DNA of 21,253 bases from contig BFEA01000123.1 in assembly GCA_003427395.1 (NCBI GenBank), positions 1,483,187 to 1,504,439 on the forward strand, in the 5' to 3' direction. The stretch is from Chara braunii (Eukaryota; Streptophyta; Charophyceae; Charales; Characeae). The notes below the pieces were generated by a model. The model had not been told where the DNA came from, searched no databases, and saw only the letters and a list, made by a program, of their open reading frames with translations. The translations under genes were made by a program, and so were the position numbers. This document shows positions 15,983-21,253 of this stretch, one piece after another (position 1 is the stretch's first letter; each line of letters starts with the position of its first letter).

Positions 15983-16055
15983 ACGAAAAGCCAAATATCT
16001 TAAATTTAACGAAAAGCCCGTTAGATATCATCGCTGTTTGACTCCAAACCTTCAC

Positions 16056-16315
16056 ACTGAGACATAGTGTAGTGTGGCCATTTGGGCGCCAACCATCCCT
16101 GTGATCACTGTGAGTCCGAAGCTCTCTCTCTCTCAGACATAGTGGATTGTGCCCATTTTTTGGCGCCAACCAACCCAGTTTGGCGGGAAGGCTTCCCACA
16201 CAGTCTCATGTTGTTTCTACACTCAGACATCGTGAATTGTACCCATTTTTTGGCGCCAACCAACCCAGTTTGGCGGGAAGGCTTCCTACACAGTCTCATG
16301 TTGTTTCTCCCCGCG
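16056..16315. repeat. 90-bp tandem array with E2F-type sites
   Basis: Two full units (16131-16220 and 16221-16310) and a partial, diverged unit (16056-16097). Each full unit runs CTCAGACAT, GTGAATTGT-like, CCCATTTTTTGGCGCCAACC, CAACCCAGTTTGGCGGGAAG and GCTTCC...GTCTCATGTTGTTTCT. The two full units differ at only a few positions. Confidence 0.92.
16155..16280. promoter_or_regulatory. Four E2F-like binding sites
   Basis: TTTTTGGCGCCAA at about 16156-16169 and 16246-16259, and TTTGGCGGGAAG at 16179-16190 and 16269-16280. Both forms agree with the E2F/DP consensus TTTSSCGC, known from plants, animals and many protists. A fifth site TTTGGGCGCCAA is at 16081-16092. A TATA-like TATAAAAAA lies near 16411 and an ATG at 16444, but no gene is recognised, so function is only suggested. 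Confidence 0.45.
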
Positions 16316-16547
16316 TTCTCTTGTCCCCTCCTTCTCACTCGGTACAGGACCACGGGTCAGTAGGCGCCTTGCACCCCGTACAACCGCTAAAACGTTTTAG
16401 AATTAAATAAGTATAAAAAACTGAAAGAAAATGAAAAACTGAGATGGAAGAAATTTTGCAAAAAGTAAGAGAGAGAAAAAGAAAACCTCATGCTCCACTG
16501 CCTTTTTTCCTGGTCGAAACGCGGAGGGGAATGTGCCCATTACCAAC

Positions 16548-16548
<1 letters not shown>

Positions 16549-16584
<36 letters not shown>
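16549..16584. repeat. Poly(T) tract
   Basis: About 35 T followed by AAACCCCCCCCC. Confidence 0.9.
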
Positions 16585-16588
<4 letters not shown>

Positions 16589-16675
16589 CCCCCCCCGCCA
16601 GTGATAGTGGACTTGTACATGTGGTTTTCCAATGAATTACTCGTGCAGCGTGTACGGAAGGCAGCATTGGCCACT

Positions 16676-16676
<1 letters not shown>

Positions 16677-16730
<54 letters not shown>

Positions 16731-16812
16731 AACACACACACAAACACACACACACAAACACACACACACAAACACACACACACAAACACACACACACACA
16801 CACACACACAAA
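16677..16812. repeat. (CT)n-(CA)n compound microsatellite
   Basis: A CT run passes into CA runs that are regularly interrupted by AAA about every 12-16 bases, so a higher-order unit (CACACACACAAA) has been amplified. Confidence 0.95.
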
Positions 16813-16897
16813 GGTTGGTGTGAGTACAGTCGACCAGTTTTCTCTCTCAGGGGTTGTATATATGTACATATTTTCACTGCCTACTTACATCTCATAC

Positions 16898-16923
16898 ATG
16901 TGTGTGTGTGTGTGTGTGTGTGA
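16898..16923. repeat. (GT)n microsatellite
   Basis: About 12 GT units. Confidence 0.95.
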
Positions 16924-17025
16924 TGTCTGTGTATGCGCTCACATCTGTGCGGCTCGGCGTTTGGTTTACCCTGTCATCGTCCGCATCATCCATGGCCACA
17001 ACGAAGGCCGCGCCCTAAAACCCTG

Positions 17026-17105
17026 AGCCCTGTGGCTGAATGGTAAGCCCATGAAGCGTTAATAAACAGACCTAAGTTCGAATCCTATTGACTCAGATTA
17101 ATACT
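17026..17105 (+). mobile_element. tRNA-like SINE head
   Basis: Box A TGGCTGAATGGTAAGC (about 17035) and box B AGTTCGAATCC (about 17076) are both good pol III promoter matches at tRNA-like spacing. The D-arm GGCT/AGCC pairs. The anticodon region is GCGTTAATAAACAGA, but the T and acceptor stems are poor, so it is not a working tRNA gene. No A-tail follows directly. Confidence 0.6.
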
Positions 17106-17336
17106 AAAATGAGTCTGAATTACCTAGGTTCGGCCAGCTGGATGATGATACCTCCAGGCTGCCGCTCTTTGAAGAACGAAAAAAAAAAGAAGAAAAACCC
17201 TGACACCCGCCTTTTACAGACTCTCACGCTGCTTCCCCCAGTCCTTGCCTGTTTTCCTCCTCCTCCTCCCCCTCCTTAGCAGGGAGTCTCAACGTTCTTC
17301 TTGTAAGCGCGGGGATGCGGTTGATTGGGAAGTCCC

Positions 17337-17398
17337 CCGCGTTTGCGTGGTTGAGCGGGAAGGAAGTCGGCACTTCCCGCTCAACCACACAACCGCGG
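17337..17398. repeat. Strong hairpin (16-bp perfect stem, extended)
   Basis: GTGGTTGAGCGGGAAG (17347-17362) pairs perfectly with 17373-17388 around a 10-nt loop. Outward pairing continues for about 11 more positions with two mismatches (CCCGCGTTTGC against ACAACCGCGG). Could be a small foldback element or an RNA hairpin. Confidence 0.8.
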
Positions 17399-17505
17399 CG
17401 GCCTTGCCCCAGTCAAGAAAATCGAAAATTTCAAAAAATTCACAGGAAGAAAGGGTAAAAAACGAAACCCAAAAAGAAAAAGGGCAAACTAGGCACACTA
17501 CCTTT

Positions 17506-17508
<3 letters not shown>

Positions 17509-17568
<60 letters not shown>
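17509..17568. repeat. (CT)n microsatellite
   Basis: About 28 CT units, then GTGTGCGTG. Confidence 0.95.
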
Positions 17569-17573
<5 letters not shown>

Positions 17574-17642
17574 CGTGTTTGTTCGCATCGATCTGGTTCT
17601 GGTTGCACTCGTTCTCGTTCAGAATTCTTTCCGTTCAAACCC

Positions 17643-17667
17643 CAAAAAAAAAAAAAAAAAAAAAAAG
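17643..17667. repeat. Poly(A) tract
   Basis: About 24 A; no element recognised upstream. Confidence 0.85.
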
Positions 17668-18022
17668 GGATTCAAAGTTGACTTTAACCTTTTCACAACT
17701 GGATTTATTAAATTTATTTTCAATACTCCAGTTCATTCGTAACTGCATAATACGGCAAATGACTGGGCTATGCCCGGTGAGGCAAAGCAAAAAAATCATA
17801 ATCATCGGTTACGCAGCGATGCGCAGAAAGACCCCAAACAAATGGAAAAAAAAATTCAACTGTAACGACTCCAAAGAAATGACCCCCAAAAAAAAAAAAA
17901 AAAACGACTCATCAAGCCATCACGTAAGGCTGTGGCTGTGCATTAGAATGCGATCTGTCTGCCGCGATCTCGACGAGACAAGCAAGGCAAGAAACCGCAA
18001 GCTTGTCTCCCGCCCTTTTTTT

Positions 18023-18205
18023 CTCCTCCACGCCTTCCCTGGAGGACATCTCCGCTGCTCGAGCCACTGACCAAGCTTATGTGAGCGTTTCAGAGAGAGA
18101 GAGAGAGAGAGAGAGAGTTTCTCTCCTCCACTTCCTTCATGGAGGACATCTCCGCTGCTGGAGCCACTGGCCAAGCTTATGTGAGAGTTTCCAGAAAAGA
18201 GAGAG
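18023..18205. repeat. 100-bp tandem duplication with GA tracts
   Basis: Units 18023-18122 and 18123-18205 share CTCCTCCAC..CTTCC, TGGAGGACATCTCCGCTGCT, GAGCCACTG.CCAAGCTTAT and GTGAG.GTTTC, each ending in a GA run. The second run passes into (GGGA)n at 18215-18236. Confidence 0.9.
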
Positions 18206-18508
18206 AGAGAGAGGGAGGGAGGGAGGGAGGGAGGGAAAAGAAGGGAACAGGAGAAGCAGAATTTACAGTGACAAAAGGATGTTCAGATGCCATCGATGCT
18301 GGCATTGGGCCTCGCTACACCACTCTCCACATGTGAAAGGGAAAGGGACAAAAACATGGCAAGTGTGTGTACCTTTCCACCTTCTAGGTGAAGATGCAAT
18401 CGGCATTTTGCACAGAAAATCGAATCGGTGAGGAATTGAGCGGGAATCATAGACAAGAGGAATATGATTTCGTTCATTGCAAACAGGCAACCTCCACGAT
18501 CAATCTCA

Positions 18509-18645
18509 GGGTCTACTCACACTACAGGCAGGACTTTTTTGGACTTCCTCTCCTTCCTTATGAACGTAATTGAAGTCAGATCCATTCAGATTAGGCCGTA
18601 AATGCGGTCAGATACCTTTAAGATAGAGCTATTGTGAGTACGCTC
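18509..18645. mobile_element. MITE with GGGCATACTCACACTA-type ends, copy 2
   Basis: The left end GGGTCTACTCACACTA and the right end TATTGTGAGTACGCTCT are diverged inverted copies. The interior GGACTTTTTTG, GTAAATGCGGTCAGATACC and AAGATAGAGCTA match 13113-13231 closely. About 137 bp. Confidence 0.8.
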
Positions 18646-18701
18646 TCGCAAAAATCAAAGAGGAGACAAAAGAGAGTCAATCAATCACGAACAGTAATTC
18701 C

Positions 18702-18799
18702 GCGATGGCTCCTGACTGAAAGGCACACAAATGTGAGTGTTAATAAACAGATCAGGGGTTCGCATACTGATGGCATTAAAAAAAAAAAAAAAAAAAAAA
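18702..18799 (+). mobile_element. tRNA-like SINE with poly(A) tail
   Basis: Box A-like GATGGCTCCTGACTG, the family phrase GTGTTAATAAACAGATCAG, box B-like GGGTTCGCATAC, then ATGGCATT and about 22 A. Closest to the copy at 17026. Confidence 0.6.
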
Positions 18800-18802
18800 C
18801 CT

Positions 18803-18984
18803 GACGAATGTGATAGTACGTTTGACAATATCTCCTTCTTTAATGGCAGAATCACTACAAAAAAGCACAATTCCTACACTCTCATTTTCTAGATTCAGTG
18901 CCATTCCTTTGGGGGGGGGGGAAGAAAAAAAAGAAAAAAAAAAAAAAAAAAAAAGAACTGCTGCCATCAGACGAATGTGATAAA
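18803..18984. mobile_element. Possible retroposon between direct repeats
   Basis: GACGAATGTGATA occurs at about 18804-18816 and 18972-18984. Between them lies a body of about 100 bp, a G run, and an A-rich tail (18921-18954). A target duplication is plausible, but the body is unrecognised and the tail is 15 bases from the second repeat. Confidence 0.4.
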
Positions 18985-19061
18985 GATAAGTAGGGGCTAC
19001 TCTCCAGAACAATAAAGCAAGGGATATAAACAAAAGAACTCACGATCAAATAGAGATGCCA

Positions 19062-19198
19062 GTTCTTCGGGACATCCGTTAAAAATTGGAATGATACAGA
19101 GAAAGAAGATTAATTAGTAGCATGGCCCCTGCGCAAGTAAGGATGACATCATGAAACGCAATCATCAAGAAATTTGAAAAAAATAAATACATAAATAA
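19062..19198 (+). pseudogene. U6 snRNA retropseudogene with 17-bp target duplication
   Basis: Starts GTTCTTCGGGACATCCGTT and follows U6 through ATTGGAATGATACAGAGA, TAGCATGGCCCC, TGCGCAAG and GATGACAT to about 19176, then an A-rich tail with AAAT repeats. ATCAAATAGAGATGCCA (19045-19061) and ATCAAATACAGATGACA (19199-19215) form a target duplication with two mismatches. It shares with the copy at 1509 the same extra bases after ACAGAGA (AAGAAG, ATTAATTA) and the TAAG insertion before GGATGAC. It adds a further TAG before the AGC triad. It is not a functional U6. Confidence 0.88.
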
Positions 19199-19238
19199 AT
19201 CAAATACAGATGACAGACACCCGATCACGGCCGGGTTT

Positions 19239-19289
19239 CCCCCCCCCCCCCCCCCCCCCCCCACCACCCCCCCCCCCCCAAAAAAAAAA
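19239..19289. repeat. Poly(C) then poly(A)
   Basis: C runs broken by one ACCA, directly followed by about 19 A. Such runs are prone to sequencing error. Confidence 0.8.
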
Positions 19290-19353
19290 AAAAAAAAACA
19301 CGGCCGGGAAAAAAAAAAACCCTTTTTAATGTTTGCCCCACCCCCCAGGACGG

Positions 19354-19359
19354 GGGGGG

Positions 19360-19386
<27 letters not shown>
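19354..19386. repeat. G run then poly(A)
   Basis: Eight G and about 26 A immediately upstream of the third U2-like fragment. Confidence 0.85.
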
Positions 19387-19390
<4 letters not shown>

Positions 19391-19395
19391 ACCTC

Positions 19396-19465
19396 ATACC
19401 TTTGTGGGCCTTCTGGCTAAGATCAAGTGTTGTATTGGTTTCTGATCCGTTTAACATCTGTCAAG
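19396..19465 (+). pseudogene. U2 snRNA-like fragment, diverged
   Basis: ATACCTTTGTGGGCCTTCTG, GCTAAGATCAAGTGT, then TGTATTGGTTTCTGATCCGT and TTAACATCTG follow U2 nucleotides 1 to about 65 with scattered changes. The branch-point-recognition GTAGTA is GTTGTA here. No Sm site, no 3' domains and no A-tail. Confidence 0.75.
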
Positions 19466-19480
19466 CATACCCCCCGAGTG

Positions 19481-19546
19481 ACCACGTGTTCAGATATGAA
19501 GCTGCTGATCAGAACACGTGGTCCTTCCATGCGTGAACACGTGGTC
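19481..19546. repeat. Inverted repeat ACCACGTGTTC, with a third copy
   Basis: ACCACGTGTTC (19481-19491) and GAACACGTGGT (19512-19522) form a perfect 11-bp stem. GAACACGTGGTCC recurs at 19534-19546. CACGTG is the E-box/G-box core. Confidence 0.8.
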
Positions 19547-19898
19547 CATCAACGGCAAGGCTTTGGGAGATAACTCAAGGAACGCTGATGAGAAGCAAAT
19601 TGAAGAACCACGGACACAAAATTTTGTCCAGTGTGCAAATTGTCAAGCAGGCTTCGGTCCACCACTCACCAAATGTGCAAAATGAGAATGAATCTTCAGC
19701 TAGAACATGGAAAGATACATCGCCATAATTTTTTGCCTTGTGCGTGTGGTGAGTAGAGGAGCGCGGCCCGAAACGGTGAGTAGTGGAGCGACGCCCAAAA
19801 GGCACGCGTGAGGAGGGTGCGCTGTTTTCGCAGTCGGGAGGTTGGCGCCTGACCCGGTTGCGTCTTGTGAGGATGCCAATGACCCGAAGAAGCAATAG

Positions 19899-20046
19899 CA
19901 ATGTGCTATGTGGATATAAAACCCGGGTTGCTTAGGGGATGTCATACGAACCCACTTCAATGTGCTATGTGGGTAGACCGGGATAGGACTGTGCTGTGCT
20001 ATATGGGTATAGCCAGGTTGCTCAGGGAATGCCATAGGGTAGGCCA
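19899..20046. repeat. Degenerate tandem repeat (CAATGTGCTATGTGG)
   Basis: TGTGCTAT.TGGGTATA recurs near 19901, 19960 and 19994, followed twice by CCGGGTTGCTTAGGG / CCAGGTTGCTCAGGG and ATGTCATA / ATGCCATA. Confidence 0.75.
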
Positions 20047-20229
20047 TGGCCAAGTGGGGTCATTAGATACTGGAGGATAGCCATTTCGTGGTTGGGCTAT
20101 GCACTCTAGTCAGGGGAGAGGTTTAGGCATGGTGCAAAATGGGCCGACAGCTAATTCCTTCCTTCTGGAAGCAATCAATGCTGTTTGGCCAACCTACTGA
20201 CTGGTAGTTTATAGGAGTCTTGCTGTTTC

Positions 20230-21253
20230 CCAAGCGGCAGTGGCTATGGATCTCTCAGCCAGTACATCCAGCTATCGGCCAAGGGCCCTTTTAGGAGGCC
20301 GCCCGCACTATTGGATGGAGGCGGCCCGCCCCATTGGATGGATTTATCTACGGCGCTGGGCCTCCGAAAATTTTGTAGGTGAAGAGTTTTCTTTCCAGCA
20401 AGGCTGGGGATGTGTCCTGGTGGTTTGAACCACCAGTACATGGCCCCACCCTTGCTGTGCCGAAAAGAAACTCGTTGCCTATCCGGAAAAGCGCCAGTGC
20501 GCACTGTCGATAAAAGAAATTGGGCGCCCGGTGTCGCTTTTCGGCCTCTGACACTGCCCCCCAGCCGATGTGAGGCATGTACTGGAGGAGAAGGCTGCGC
20601 GTGCCAGTTTGCGTTCTTCGTGCAGGTGTTGGTGAACTGGACTGCTGCTCTCCTGCAATATCCACTGTGTGCAGGTCTGGTAACGTACATTCGGGGGCCA
20701 GGGGCTAAACTGGTGTTGGCCACAAAAAACGGCCGACCGTGGTTGGAAAAAACTTGATGCATTTTGAAGGGACCCCACCGCAGCCCGATAGTTTCGGCAC
20801 TGGAAAAGGCATCGCATACCCGAATAGGACACCGCCCAAGGGTGTTTCCTGAAAAGGCAATTCGGGCGGGTGCTGTGGAACATGGCCTGGTACCGCACTG
20901 CTCCAGGACAAGTCCGTGCGTGGCCGTGCGCGACCCAGTGTGGCGGGTTCCGCACAAGTGCCGTGCGTTGCTGTGTGGCCCGAGCGGGTCCACTCAGGCA
21001 ACGGGAAATTACCGTTGGGGGCGTGGGTGGATGTCCCTCCCTGCCGTTGGTGGGAGGTGTCGTCTGAACCATTGGTAGCCGGAGTGCACTGAGCACAGGA
21101 GCACTGACGGGGAGCCATCGTCGGGGACGAAGGAGGACAGTTTGGTGAGTTGCACGAGTTTGTGAAGGTTGTGCGGTCGACAGGGCCAGAACCAGGGTTG
21201 TCGAGCCCCCGTGGGGGTCCGGGGGTGGGCACCCCCAACCCCGGCTCCGGACC
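20230..21253. other. GC-richer terminal region with open frames on both strands, unidentified
   Basis: The minus-strand frame 20244-20993 (249 codons) is the longest in the window, with overlapping frames of 205 codons (20479-21096) and 177 codons (20705-21238) on the same strand and several over 100 codons on the plus strand. None shows a motif I recognise. GC-rich, stop-poor DNA gives such frames by chance, so I do not call a gene. The very end (21195-21253) is a dense cluster of CCCCC/GGGGG inverted words. Confidence 0.35.
20417..20436. repeat. 20-bp near-perfect palindrome
   Basis: CTGGTGGTTTGAACCACCAG: nine pairs with a two-base centre. Could be a protein-binding site or chance. Confidence 0.6.

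Noticed and set aside
17026-17105. A functional tRNA gene
   Set aside because: Boxes A and B are good, but the acceptor and T stems pair poorly and related degenerate copies occur elsewhere, so a SINE is more likely.

Overview
This is a repeat-dominated, largely non-coding stretch of nuclear DNA from a eukaryote. It holds A/T homopolymers up to about 52 bases, long CT/GT/CA microsatellites, one assembly gap (10746-10901) and many short transposon remnants. No intact, recognisable gene is present. The best taxonomic clue is the snRNA-derived copies. The U2 copies start ATACCTTTCTCGG and the U6 copies start GTCCTTCGGGACATCCG and end CGAGAAATGG. These are the plant/algal/protist style ends, not the animal ones (ATCGCTTCTCGG, GTGCTCGCTTCGG). 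I infer an alga or other plant-like protist, but I cannot name a species.

Left third (1-7500): simple repeats, a U6 retrocopy (1509-1622), and a foldback element of a family with ends TACCGTCTTC...GAAGACGGTA that is itself interrupted by a hAT-like element with a perfect 8-bp target duplication (2671-3077). Then come tRNA-like SINE copies, a decayed LINE C-terminus with the CCHC zinc-binding motif (3776-4862, shifted in frame), and five or more copies of the same foldback family, some inside tandemly duplicated blocks.

Middle (7500-14430): a possible short reading frame on the minus strand (7496-7753), a 23-24 bp tandem repeat containing TAAAACCCTAA, and a cluster of hairpin modules tied to two hammerhead-ribozyme-like motifs on the minus strand. 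One motif (12358-12418) keeps the core; the other (9953-10007) has lost a core G. A 750-bp minisatellite (11421-12170) lies between them. Next are a 180-bp tandem duplication carrying foldback elements, a second MITE family with perfect 16-bp ends, and a 127-bp direct repeat that flanks three degenerate tandem units.

Right third (14430-21253): a U2 retrocopy with target duplication that has become half of a 148-bp near-perfect palindrome, a second hAT-like element, a tandem array with perfect E2F-type sites (TTTGGCGGGAA, TTTTTGGCGCCAA), two more SINE copies, a strong hairpin (17337-17398), a second U6 retrocopy with a 17-bp target duplication, a third U2-like fragment, and a GC-richer end with open frames on both strands that I could not identify.

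The unifying theme is retroposition by an L1-like machinery (A-tails, target duplications, a LINE fragment, snRNA and tRNA-like passengers), overlaid with short inverted-repeat DNA elements. No pathway or operon-like organisation is visible.
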